From assembly GCA_002712335.1 (NCBI GenBank), contig PATI01000010.1:5702-17832 (forward strand): a stretch of DNA of 12,131 nucleotides, in the 5' to 3' direction. Below, piece after piece: positions 1-7,323 of this stretch (its first letter is position 1; each line of letters begins with the position of its first letter). The DNA comes from Rhodospirillaceae bacterium (lineage in GTDB: Bacteria; Pseudomonadota; Alphaproteobacteria; MPNO01; UBA2964). Position numbers and translations under genes: made by a program. Under the pieces are notes generated by a model. It saw nothing but the letters and a program-made list of their open reading frames with translations. It searched no databases and was not told the origin of the DNA.

Positions 1-468
1 AATGCGCCTAGTTTTAACGGTGATCCCGAAAATATTCATGTGGTAGGTCGTTCTGCGGGAGGACATTTGACGGGAATGATGTTGGCAGATGGATGGAGGG
101 AAGACTTTGACTTGCCCGACAACTTGATCAAGAGCGCTTGCGTATTGTCTGGCTTATTTGATTTAGAGCCCGTTCGCCTCTCAAATGCCAATGAGTGGGC
201 GAAACTTGATAAGGAATCGGCATTTAGAAATAGCCCCATTCATCATATGCCGAATGCGTCCTGCCCATTAATTATTGGTTGGGGTGAGAATGAAACCGAA
301 GAGTTTAAAAGACAATCGGACTTATATAGGGTCGCCTGGTTGTCTCGGGGTTGGCCATGTCTGTCAATGGAGTTTCCGGGAAAACATCATTTCGCATCAA
401 TGCCCGACTTGATGTACCCTGAGGAGCCATGTACTCAGGCGCTGTTGTCCCAGATTGGCGTGTGTTAA
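1..468 (+). CDS. Alpha/beta hydrolase, kynurenine formamidase (arylformamidase)-like, 3' part
   Basis: The reading frame is open from the first base and its start lies outside the window; the GTG at 40 is internal, since the codons before it (reading N-G-D-P-E-N-I-H-V) continue a family-typical strand leading into the nucleophile elbow. That elbow is G-R-S-A-G-G-H with the serine codon at 52-54. The following L-S-G-L-F-D-L-E-P-V-R block is characteristic of the bacterial arylformamidase/BNA7-like branch. The likely acid lies around W-G-E-N-E-T-E-E-F (about 280-309) and the catalytic His in K-H-H-F (385-390). In this family the known reaction is hydrolysis of N-formylkynurenine in tryptophan breakdown, but many relatives act on other small amides or esters. 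No kynurenine-pathway gene is seen nearby, so the substrate is open. The protein should be cytoplasmic. Confidence 0.82.
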   Translation, partial: NAPSFNGDPENIHVVGRSAGGHLTGMMLADGWREDFDLPDNLIKSACVLSGLFDLEPVRLSNANEWAKLDKESAFRNSPIHHMPNASCPLIIGWGENETEEFKRQSDLYRVAWLSRGWPCLSMEFPGKHHFASMPDLMYPEEPCTQALLSQIGVC

Positions 469-643
469 AGGCGTAGGAAAAATAATAAAAGGCATGGAAG
501 TAGAAGATTTTATCATGAGGCGTCACACTTAAAGTGCATAGGAATCTGGAAAGCAGATAAATTAAAAATTAACTCGAGTCGAGAGATGCCACTACTACCA
601 AGAGGTGCTATAAATATCCGGAAGATATGCTAGGGAGTGAATA
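469..643. other. Intergenic spacer, no gene seen
   Basis: A 175-base AT-rich gap between the two hydrolase genes. Only very short frames occur (for instance a 12-codon one from 494). A small inverted repeat CTCGA-G-TCGAG lies near 572-582 and a TATAAAT at about 609-615 could serve as a -10 element, but I find no convincing -35 partner and no T-rich terminator. The second hydrolase therefore may or may not be cotranscribed with the first. Confidence 0.5.
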
Positions 644-2008
644 GTGAATACAGATAAGGGCTGGCAACCGCCAGGAGAAATAGAGCGCCAGAAGTGCGTC
701 ACCGAGTCGACGGAAATCATGGGGCGCCCAGACATAGACTACACCGAACATGAAGACCTGTTTCGGATCGAAGCCGTCGGACTTGAGTGGGATATCGGGG
801 CTCAGATTTACGAGCCTTCAGACCCGTCCAAGGTTGCGGTCGGCGCTGACGGTAAGAAGGTCGGCGTTTATTTATTGTCCGGGGGCGACGGTGATTTTAA
901 GACCATGGCACCAGTCGCCAAAATTCTTTGCGGAAAATTCGGTTTCAAGGTTACCACGATGACGTATCCTGGGCGCCTTTATCTAGATGATCCGTCCCGT
1001 CACTGGCCCGGTGACACGATTAACCCAGACGGCACAATCCGAACGCCACAGTGGCTGACTGGCGAGCATATTACCCCTGATCAGTACGAGGTCGTTACGG
1101 ATACCTCCATCCGAGAACGCTATGGCACGCGGACAGTGCTACACGCCAAAGAGGGATCCACCTTTTGGCACAGGATGGCAGGGTGGCCGGCGGCATTTGA
1201 GAGGGGTGGCATTGAGGCTATGACCCGCAACATGCCGGAAGACGAGTATTCTATTTATGTTCACGGGCACTCCACTGGTGGTCCGTTTGTCTTTATGCTT
1301 TCTCAGCGTGTACCGAATGTTGCGGGGGTGATGGCGATAGAAAACTCAGCCTTTGGGTATATCAACAAGGCTAAACTCGCAAAAATAGGTTCCCTTGGCG
1401 CTATCGGTGATTTTGAGAAGGTTGTAACAGAGACACAGCGTACCGACCCATTTTATGAGCTTTATATACGGACATGGCGGGATAAGGCTCGCTACGTAGG
1501 GCCTGAAAAACTTGGACAGGATGGACCCGTGGCACTGATGCGGTTGCCGCTGGTTATAGAAGAGGTCATGGAACGATGGGAGGCTGCTAAAATGCAGCCC
1601 CAATTCAAGTGTGAGTACACTGTCAGCACGAACATTGAGGCTTCATTGGAAGAGGGTGCAAGGGTTTCTGCTAAGCGCATGGGTCTAGACGATGTGGATA
1701 CCGAGGTGCTGGTTGAACAATTTCTTGGTTACGGGCGCGAGCTTAAAGGGGAAGACGTCAAACCGGTACCCCCCGTGCTTTTTTGTGTTGCCAAGGATAG
1801 CCGGGATCATGGTGTTGAAAGTTATCGGACTTTGGTTATGCCCATGTACGCTGAAATGGAGCCCGCCCCGAAAACAGCTCTCGTCCATTTCCAAGCTGGC
1901 GTGCATTCCTATTGGACATCGGAGAAGGAGTTGCCTGCCGGCATAGCGCCGTCGGTTGCCCAGGTTTGGTATGACGCAGTAATGGGTGGATATTTTCTGG
2001 CGGACTAG
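644..2008 (+). CDS. Large alpha/beta hydrolase of unknown substrate (454 aa)
   Basis: The start is a GTG at 644, with AGGGAG at 632-637 six bases before it as ribosome binding site. The nucleophile elbow G-H-S-T-G-G places Ser210; a probable acid is Asp385 or Asp388 in A-K-D-S-R-D-H, and the histidine is His421 in G-V-H-S-Y-W, in the correct order for a Ser-Asp-His triad. An upstream strand (G-V-Y-L-L-S-G-G-D-G-D, about residues 75-85) resembles the oxyanion-side loop. The protein is longer than a minimal hydrolase (about 280 aa), with an N-terminal extension and a large insert between Ser210 and Asp385 that probably forms a lid. There is no obvious signal peptide, so it is likely cytoplasmic. 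Its stop is one base from the stop of the convergent LysR gene. I do not recognise a characterised subfamily; the hydrolase fold is clear, the reaction is not. Confidence 0.85.
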   Translation: MNTDKGWQPPGEIERQKCVTESTEIMGRPDIDYTEHEDLFRIEAVGLEWDIGAQIYEPSDPSKVAVGADGKKVGVYLLSGGDGDFKTMAPVAKILCGKFGFKVTTMTYPGRLYLDDPSRHWPGDTINPDGTIRTPQWLTGEHITPDQYEVVTDTSIRERYGTRTVLHAKEGSTFWHRMAGWPAAFERGGIEAMTRNMPEDEYSIYVHGHSTGGPFVFMLSQRVPNVAGVMAIENSAFGYINKAKLAKIGSLGAIGDFEKVVTETQRTDPFYELYIRTWRDKARYVGPEKLGQDGPVALMRLPLVIEEVMERWEAAKMQPQFKCEYTVSTNIEASLEEGARVSAKRMGLDDVDTEVLVEQFLGYGRELKGEDVKPVPPVLFCVAKDSRDHGVESYRTLVMPMYAEMEPAPKTALVHFQAGVHSYWTSEKELPAGIAPSVAQVWYDAVMGGYFLAD

Positions 2009-2009
2009 T

Positions 2010-2909
2010 CTACCTTCTCACGGCATCTTGGATGTTGTTGCGCAAAAATTCCAGGAAAGCGTTTGTTGCGATTGATTGGGCTACCCGTGTATTGATGATG
2101 GTGGCTACATTTCGTGTAACAGCCGGCGCAGTCGGCCTGAAAATTATATTTCCTGATACAAAATCCGCTGCGGTTGTTCGATCGACAAGGGTGATGCCGG
2201 CTCCGGCCTCTACCATTTTGCACAAGGACGCGTGGGTCCGTGCTTCTCCGACTACCGTTGGGTTGACTTGTTCCTTTCTCAGGGCTTTCCATATTACAGA
2301 TCCATATTCACTGTCCTCCGGCAGGACCACCATCCGGCGACCGTCGAGAGCCTTCAAGTGAACGATTTTCTGGCGAGCGAGTGGATCACTTTCTGTCATG
2401 GCTAGCATTACGCTGGTGTCAAAGAGTGGCTCCGCTCGAATAACGCCATCAGAGACAGTTGCCGATGCTATTCCGACGTCGTATGACTGCGAACTGATAC
2501 CTTCCACGACGCCGGCTGTTCCGGAACTCTCGAGTTCCACCATAATGCCCGGATTACCCCTGATGAATTGTCCGATGATACTGGCCACAAAACCGTCTGC
2601 ATACTTAGAGAGGGCAATCACTCGAACCGTTCCCGTTGCTTTTTCCCGGATGCCGGTGGCTACCTGTCCTATCCGGTCCAGACCGACGAATGAACGCCTG
2701 ACTTCTTCGTAGAGCGAGTGCGCATCTTGTGTTGGCACTAGTCCACGTCCGCGGCGTTCAAAAAGCTGAAAGCCGACATTACTTTCCAAGTCAGCGAGCA
2801 ATCGGCTTACGGCTGGTTGAGTAATATGTAACATTTCTCCGGCTGCGGTTGCTGAACCGAATTCCATTGCCGCACGAAATGCTTCGATTTGTCTGAGGTT
2901 TATGCGCAT
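2010..2909 (-). CDS. LysR-family transcriptional regulator
   Basis: A full-length (299 aa) LysR protein. Residues 1-62 form the winged helix-turn-helix with the typical L-R-Q-I-E-A-F-R-A start and the recognition helix H-I-T-Q-P-A-V-S-R-L-L-A-D-L-E. The rest is a LysR effector-binding domain of two alpha/beta lobes, including G-T-V-R-V-I-A-L near residue 92 and M-V-E-A-G-A-G-I-T-L-V near 212. By style it resembles the OccR/NocR branch whose known members sense opines, but that does not identify this ligand. ATG at 2909 gives the conserved family N-terminus; I see no Shine-Dalgarno before it, so translation may be weak or leaderless. It is divergent from the three THI5-like genes with 137 bases between, the classic arrangement for a LysR activator and its target operon, and convergent with the 454-aa hydrolase. 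Confidence 0.95.
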   Translation of the reverse strand: MRINLRQIEAFRAAMEFGSATAAGEMLHITQPAVSRLLADLESNVGFQLFERRGRGLVPTQDAHSLYEEVRRSFVGLDRIGQVATGIREKATGTVRVIALSKYADGFVASIIGQFIRGNPGIMVELESSGTAGVVEGISSQSYDVGIASATVSDGVIRAEPLFDTSVMLAMTESDPLARQKIVHLKALDGRRMVVLPEDSEYGSVIWKALRKEQVNPTVVGEARTHASLCKMVEAGAGITLVDRTTAADFVSGNIIFRPTAPAVTRNVATIINTRVAQSIATNAFLEFLRNNIQDAVRR

Positions 2910-3046
2910 TTTTAATATATAATATTTAGTTATGAATGATGTATATAATAGAATTAGACATTATTATTTAATTCGTCCACTATCTCGTTAGATATTTTTA
3001 ATGTTTGAACGGTTTTTTTTGATTGAACTATTAAGGGGGATATAAA
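2910..3046. promoter_or_regulatory. Divergent control region between LysR and the THI5-like operon
   Basis: This 137-base, very AT-rich region should carry promoters in both directions. Two inverted repeats are visible. ATAA-N7-TTAT at 2919-2933 fits the LysR T-N11-A pattern and lies ten bases before the LysR start, where autorepression would act. TATCT-CGTT-AGATA at 2981-2994 is a perfect 5-bp dyad about 52 bases before the first operon gene. A TATAAT occurs at 2944-2949 without a clear -35. The architecture is typical of LysR systems; the exact sites are inferred and AT-rich dyads arise easily by chance. Confidence 0.4.
3033..3040 (+). promoter_or_regulatory. Strong ribosome binding site of first THI5-like gene
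   Basis: AAGGGGGA ends six bases before the ATG at 3047. It is clearly purine rich in an otherwise AT-rich leader and fixes the start codon, and so fixes the absence of a signal peptide in the product. Confidence 0.75.
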
Positions 3047-3982
3047 ATGATTACGTTAAAACTCGAAAATACGGCACCATTTCAGGGGTTGGCCGAGCTG
3101 GTAGCTGATAAAGAAGGTCTTTTTGAAAAAGAAGGTATTCATATTGAGTGGGTAGACCGAGATGCGGGCGTCAAAAAAGAAGTTCGAACTGATATCAAGA
3201 GCCCGGATGAATTGGATCCACATTCAAGTCATGGTAAACTTTTTGAGCAGGGCAAGGCAGACATGTACAATGCCTGTGAGTGGGGTAACTACTGCCGAGT
3301 TCAGGATACGAACGTCCAATCGGGTCGTCAGGTCGGTCGTCGAGCAATTGTCACCTTTGCTGGTCTTGTTGTTCGACCGGGTTCCGAGGTCTATACGCCT
3401 CAACAGCTGGCCGGAAAGCTTGTCGGGGTTCCATTCTATTTTGGGACACACTATCTTGCGCTTCATATGCTCGAAGGTTTTCTGCCGCGAGATCAAATTA
3501 ACGTCTGCAGTGCTCCAAATGGATCTAGAATGCGTTATGACGCGATGATGTCAGGCCAGCTTGAGGCTACAACCCTCACTGAGCCCTACCTGTCTCTCGC
3601 CGAGAAAAATGGTTGCCGTGTTGTTGCGACAGCTTTTTATCATGGTACTGAAGTTGCCTCCGATAAGATTGATGCAGATACATACGCCAAATTTAATCGC
3701 GCGGTGAAGGAGGCGGTTAAACGCATTAATGCTAATAAAGAAAAATATCTTCAATACTTTATTGATTGTCACAAGGACAAAGATCCGGAGATCGGGACAA
3801 TGACAGTTGATAACCTGCGTGCCAGCCGGATTGTAGTCGTTGATCCGGCGCCAATACCAGATGATGAATTGGCCCGGACGGCTGAATGGATCAAAAGTTG
3901 GGGTATGCTCACTGAGACAGAAGACCACCTGGATCTTGTGAATATGGATGTCCAGCAGGGTGCTCACGCTGCGGCAGAATAG
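3047..3982 (+). CDS. SsuA/THI5-like binding-protein-fold protein, paralogue 1 (no signal peptide)
   Basis: A 311-aa protein of the periplasmic-binding-protein type II fold, closest in pattern to NMT1/THI5/SsuA-like proteins: N-terminal strand then P-F-Q-G-L-A-E-L-V-A, an E-G-L-F-E-K-E-G-I helix-strand, G-K-A-D-M near 69-73, and a second lobe beginning around Y-T-P-Q-Q-L-A-G-K (116-124). It starts directly with the first strand and has no hydrophobic leader, so it should stay in the cytoplasm. Residues shared with both downstream copies include His62, Cys77 and Cys83 (C-E-W-G-N-Y-C), His135 (F-G-T-H), T-E-P-Y 178-181, Cys190 and His199 (H-G-T-E). No ABC permease or ATPase is in view. Related folds include real enzymes (yeast Thi5, the desulfinase DszB, 4,5-dihydroxyphthalate decarboxylase, MqnA/MqnD), so an enzymatic or ligand-sensing role is possible. 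The specific function is unknown. It is probably activated by the divergent LysR. Confidence 0.85.
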   Translation: MITLKLENTAPFQGLAELVADKEGLFEKEGIHIEWVDRDAGVKKEVRTDIKSPDELDPHSSHGKLFEQGKADMYNACEWGNYCRVQDTNVQSGRQVGRRAIVTFAGLVVRPGSEVYTPQQLAGKLVGVPFYFGTHYLALHMLEGFLPRDQINVCSAPNGSRMRYDAMMSGQLEATTLTEPYLSLAEKNGCRVVATAFYHGTEVASDKIDADTYAKFNRAVKEAVKRINANKEKYLQYFIDCHKDKDPEIGTMTVDNLRASRIVVVDPAPIPDDELARTAEWIKSWGMLTETEDHLDLVNMDVQQGAHAAAE

Positions 3983-4016
3983 GCAGTGAGTTTATACAAG
4001 TTTCTCTATGGTTAAG

Positions 4017-4044
4017 GAGACCGGCTTCTGACAAAGCCGGTCTC
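4017..4044 (+). terminator. Perfect 11-bp stem-loop between paralogues 1 and 2
   Basis: GAGACCGGCTT (4017-4027) and AAGCCGGTCTC (4034-4044) pair perfectly around a six-base loop. No T-run follows (the next bases are TCATGAGCCC), so it is not a classic intrinsic terminator. Its place between two close paralogues in a 100-base gap suggests an mRNA-stabilising or partial-termination hairpin that sets unequal dosage, as often seen after the binding-protein gene of transport operons. The stem is seen directly; the role is inferred. Confidence 0.7.
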
Positions 4045-4082
4045 TCATGAGCCCATGATAATTCAATACTTGGGAGGTTGTA

Positions 4083-5015
4083 ATGAAGAAATTGGTTTTG
4101 GAGACGACTGCCCCGTTTCAGGGGTTAGCAGAACTCGTTGCAGATCGTGAAGGTTTGTTTGAAAAAGAAGGTATACAGATCGAGTGGGCTGACCGCGAAA
4201 AAGGAGTCGATAAGTCGGTTCAGAAAGATGTCACAAGTCCCGAAGGTGTTAACCCATTTGCAAGTCACGGTAAGTTATTTGAAGAAGGCAAGGCGGATAT
4301 GTACAATGCCTGTGAGTGGGGAAACTACTGTCGGGTTCAGGATACCCACCAGGGAGGCCGCCAACTCGGGCGTCGCGCAATCGTCTGTTTTGCCGGTCTT
4401 TACGTCCGCCCTGAATCAGAGGTTTATACCGCACAGCAGCTGGCCGGTAAGGATATCGGGGCCCCATTTTATTTTGGCACTCATTATCTTATTTTACACA
4501 TGCTCGAAGGTTTTATGAAGCGTGACAAAATTAAGCTTGTTCGTGCTCCAAATGGTTCCCGCTATCGCTATGACGCATTATTAGCCGGTGAGTATGAGGC
4601 AACCTGTTTAACTGAGCCTTATGCTTCTCTTGCTGAAAAAGAGGGGTGCCGTCTAGTGACATCCTCATTTTTGCATGGAACGGAAGTGGCTTCGGACAAG
4701 GTTGATACAGATACTTACACTAAATTTAATCGTGCGGTTAAAGAGGCGGTAAAGCGTATCAATGCTAATCGCGCTTCGTATATGCATTATTTTATTGATT
4801 ATTATAAGGGTAAGGACCCACGAGTTGCATCAATGAAGGTCGAGGATCTAATGGAGTCAAGGGTCGTTGTCGTTGACCCGGCCCCTATCCCGCAGGAAGA
4901 AGCAAATCGGACAGCGGAATGGATAAAGAGCTGGGGTATGCTGGGCGAGACAAATGAGGCGTCAGATCTTATCAATATGGAGGTGCAGCACGGTGCACAC
5001 GCGGCTGCAGAATAA
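4083..5015 (+). CDS. SsuA/THI5-like binding-protein-fold protein, paralogue 2
   Basis: A 310-aa paralogue; hand alignment with the first copy gives about 70% identity (222 matching positions) with a single one-residue gap near position 90. ATG at 4083 is preceded by GGGAGG at 4072-4077, five bases away, so the start is secure and again there is no signal peptide. His62, Cys77, Cys83, the F-G-T-H, T-E-P-Y, G-C-R and H-G-T-E motifs and the C-terminal T-A-E-W-I-K-S-W-G-M-L block are all kept. Variation concentrates at residues 39-60 and around 145-175, which could line the ligand pocket or a surface. It lies downstream of the hairpin and 29 bases before the third copy as aligned. Function is unknown for the same reasons as for copy 1; divergence suggests it is kept by selection rather than being a fresh duplicate. 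Confidence 0.85.
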   Translation: MKKLVLETTAPFQGLAELVADREGLFEKEGIQIEWADREKGVDKSVQKDVTSPEGVNPFASHGKLFEEGKADMYNACEWGNYCRVQDTHQGGRQLGRRAIVCFAGLYVRPESEVYTAQQLAGKDIGAPFYFGTHYLILHMLEGFMKRDKIKLVRAPNGSRYRYDALLAGEYEATCLTEPYASLAEKEGCRLVTSSFLHGTEVASDKVDTDTYTKFNRAVKEAVKRINANRASYMHYFIDYYKGKDPRVASMKVEDLMESRVVVVDPAPIPQEEANRTAEWIKSWGMLGETNEASDLINMEVQHGAHAAAE

Positions 5016-5044
5016 TTTTGAGCTTTAAATCATCGGGTAACCGG

Positions 5045-5980
5045 ATGACTAAACTGACCCTTGAGACGACCGCGCCTTTTCAGGGACTGCCGGAATTAGT
5101 TGCCTTTGATGAGGGTCTCTTCGAGATCGAGGGAATAGAGGTTTCATGGGCCGACCGCGACGCCGGACAAAAACCTGGTACCGAAAGAGATATCAATAGC
5201 CCGGTCGGGCTGGATCCATTTAGTAGCCACGGCAAGCTCTTTGAACAGGGCAAGGCCGATATGTATAACGCTTGTGAATGGGGTAACTACTGCCGGGTTC
5301 AGGATACAAGTGCCGGTGGCAGACAGGTGGGCCGGAGGGCCATCGTCGCGTTTGGTGCATTGGTTGTTCCGCCAAACTCGTCGGCTTATACACCTCAACA
5401 AATGGCTGGCCGAATGATAGGTTTACCCTATTATTTTGGGACCCACTTTTTAACACTGTTAATGCTAGAAGGTTTTTTGCCAAGGGATCAAATACTTACC
5501 TGCAAAACCCCGAATGGCTCTCGTCGTCAATATGATGCCATGTTGCGAGGAGATTATGAGGGTGCATGTCTGACGGAGCCTTATATCTCTTTGGCAGAGA
5601 AACAGGGTTGTCGTGTTCTGACATCGGCATCGTTTCATGGCACCGAAGTTGTCTCGGAACAGGTTAGTATTGAAACCTACGCGGCCTTTAACCGTGCTGT
5701 TGCAGAGGCTGTCAGACGAATAAAGTCGGATAAAACGCGATATATGCGGTATTTTATTGATTATTATAAAGAGCGCGATCCGGAAATCGCTCAAGTTCTG
5801 ACAGTTAAAGACTTAAACCCTAGTCGCCTGATAGTGCAGGAACCCGCCCCAATTCCCGAGAAAGAACTCAGACGTTCTTATGAATGGATTAAAAGTTGGG
5901 GAATGTTGTCTGAGACTCCGAAGGCATCAGATCTCGTTGACTTGAGTTCGCAGCAAAGGGCGCACTCGTTGAGTGAGTAA
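5045..5980 (+). CDS. SsuA/THI5-like binding-protein-fold protein, paralogue 3
   Basis: A 311-aa third copy, the most diverged of the three (for example P-P-N-S-S-A-Y at 110-116, V-S-E-Q in place of A-S-D-K after H-G-T-E, and loss of the A-H-A-A-A-E tail in favour of A-H-S-L-S-E). The frame extends up to a TTG at 5018, but ATG at 5045 is chosen because M-T-K-L-T-L-E-T-T-A-P-F then lines up exactly with the starts of the other two. Neither start has a good Shine-Dalgarno sequence, so it may depend on translation of copy 2, 29 bases upstream. His62, Cys77, Cys83, His135, Cys190 and the H-G-T-E histidine persist. As with its neighbours there is no signal peptide. It is the last gene of the presumed operon; ispG follows after 102 bases and is probably a separate unit. 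Confidence 0.84.
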   Translation: MTKLTLETTAPFQGLPELVAFDEGLFEIEGIEVSWADRDAGQKPGTERDINSPVGLDPFSSHGKLFEQGKADMYNACEWGNYCRVQDTSAGGRQVGRRAIVAFGALVVPPNSSAYTPQQMAGRMIGLPYYFGTHFLTLLMLEGFLPRDQILTCKTPNGSRRQYDAMLRGDYEGACLTEPYISLAEKQGCRVLTSASFHGTEVVSEQVSIETYAAFNRAVAEAVRRIKSDKTRYMRYFIDYYKERDPEIAQVLTVKDLNPSRLIVQEPAPIPEKELRRSYEWIKSWGMLSETPKASDLVDLSSQQRAHSLSE

Positions 5981-6082
5981 AAACTTCTCTTACGCCATAG
6001 GGAACCGTGTTATTGGTTAAGACAATTTGTTGTATTACAGGAATAAAGTTGTCATCTAACTCTTTAATCAACAGAATAAGTT

Positions 6083-7318
6083 ATGACTAAAGTTGCAAAT
6101 CAAATAGTGCGTCGCGAGAGTGTGCCTGTAGAGGTCGGAAATGTTACTATTGGAGGGGGTACGCCTGTCGTCATTCAATCCATGACAAACACGGACACCG
6201 CTGATGTAGATGCGACGGCAAAGCAGGTTTTACAGCTTGCGCAGGCGGGTTCTGAAATTGTACGGATCACCGTCGACAGGGAGGAAGCCGCTGCCGCTGT
6301 GCCCCGTATTCGTGATATTGTCTACAACCAAGGAGTAGAGGTGCCGCTTGTCGGTGACTTTCACTATATTGGTCATCAATTACTGACTAAATATCCAGAC
6401 TGTGCTGAAGCGCTTTCAAAGTATCGAATAAACCCTGGCAATGTTGGTTTTCGGGAGAAACGCGACATTCAATTTTCTACGATGATAGAAGTCGCACTAA
6501 AATTTGAACGTCCTGTCAGAATTGGTGTGAATTGGGGAAGTCTTGACCAGGAGCTTTTGACCCACCTGATGGATGAAAATGCAAAAACACGATCCCCCCT
6601 TAAAGCCGCGGAAATTACTCGTGAAGCGATGATACAGTCTGCATTACTCTCGGCTGAGCGCGCGCATGAAATTGGAATGGGGTCGGAAAAAATTATAATT
6701 TCTTGCAAGGTCTCGGAGGTGCAGGATCTAATTAGGGTTTATAGTGAGCTCGCTAAAAGATGTGACTATGCCCTCCACTTGGGCCTTACCGAAGCCGGCA
6801 TGGGTTCCAAGGGCATCGTCGCTTCGACTGCAGGGATGGCTGTCCTTTTGCAGCAGGGGATCGGCGATACAATACGGGTCTCTCTAACACCAGAGCCTGG
6901 TGGAGACCGAACCCGCGAAGTTATTGTGGCCCAAGAGATGCTCCAGACAATGGGACTACGTTCATTCATACCTTTGGTGACGGCCTGTCCGGGTTGCGGC
7001 CGGACAACCAGTACAGTTTTTCAAGAACTAGCGATGAAAATTCAGACCTATATTCGAGAGAGGATGCCTGATTGGAGTAAAACTTATTCCGGTGTCGAAG
7101 AGATGTCCGTGGCAGTGATGGGTTGTATAGTCAATGGACCGGGTGAAAGTAAGCATGCCAATTTGGGTATTAGTTTGCCGGGTACCGGAGAGGAGCCCTC
7201 CGCACCAGTATTTATCGACGGGCAAAAGGAAATGACTCTTCGTGGTCCAAAGATTGCAGAAGAATTTCAAACGATTATAGACCAATACGTTGAACGAAAT
7301 TATAGGAGACGCAACTAG
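6083..7318 (+). CDS. ispG: 4-hydroxy-3-methylbut-2-enyl-diphosphate synthase (flavodoxin), IspG/GcpE
   Basis: A complete 411-aa IspG, the penultimate enzyme of the MEP isoprenoid pathway, which reductively opens methylerythritol cyclodiphosphate to HMBPP using a [4Fe-4S] cluster. The TIM-barrel part begins with [19 protein letters not shown] and contains V-G-D-F-H-Y and Y-R-I-N-P-G-N-V-G. The cluster ligands are Cys302 and Cys305 (C-P-G-C-G-R), Cys348 ([10 protein letters not shown]) and Glu355. The stretch between Cys305 and Cys348 is longer than in the E. coli protein, as in alphaproteobacterial forms. ATG at 6083 gives the usual N-terminus; only a weak AATAAG-like site precedes it. The gene is convergent with the DMT transporter, five bases apart. 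It is a housekeeping gene with no evident functional link to its neighbours. Confidence 0.97.
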   Translation: MTKVANQIVRRESVPVEVGNVTIGGGTPVVIQSMTNTDTADVDATAKQVLQLAQAGSEIVRITVDREEAAAAVPRIRDIVYNQGVEVPLVGDFHYIGHQLLTKYPDCAEALSKYRINPGNVGFREKRDIQFSTMIEVALKFERPVRIGVNWGSLDQELLTHLMDENAKTRSPLKAAEITREAMIQSALLSAERAHEIGMGSEKIIISCKVSEVQDLIRVYSELAKRCDYALHLGLTEAGMGSKGIVASTAGMAVLLQQGIGDTIRVSLTPEPGGDRTREVIVAQEMLQTMGLRSFIPLVTACPGCGRTTSTVFQELAMKIQTYIRERMPDWSKTYSGVEEMSVAVMGCIVNGPGESKHANLGISLPGTGEEPSAPVFIDGQKEMTLRGPKIAEEFQTIIDQYVERNYRRRN

Positions 7319-7323
7319 GGTGT

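Noticed and set aside
1346..1603. Open frames antisense to the 454-aa hydrolase and in other frames of the paralogue genes
   Set aside because: They lack family resemblance and ribosome binding sites and lie wholly within well-supported genes.
2910..3046. Thiamine (TPP) riboswitch before the THI5-like genes
   Set aside because: The leader is short and AT-rich with none of the conserved TPP-riboswitch stretches (such as CUGAGA); the THI5 likeness is to the fold, not evidence for thiamine synthesis.
4017..4044. Classic rho-independent terminator
   Set aside because: The stem is strong but no T-run follows, and a close paralogue with a good ribosome binding site starts 38 bases later; treated as an intercistronic hairpin.
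5018..5044. TTG start giving paralogue 3 a nine-residue N-terminal extension
   Set aside because: The extension has no counterpart in the other two copies and no ribosome binding site; ATG at 5045 aligns exactly with their starts.
5981..6082. Terminator or promoter between paralogue 3 and ispG
   Set aside because: Only weak 4-5 bp repeats (AACC...GGTT, GACAA...TTGTC) and no convincing -35/-10 pair could be found.
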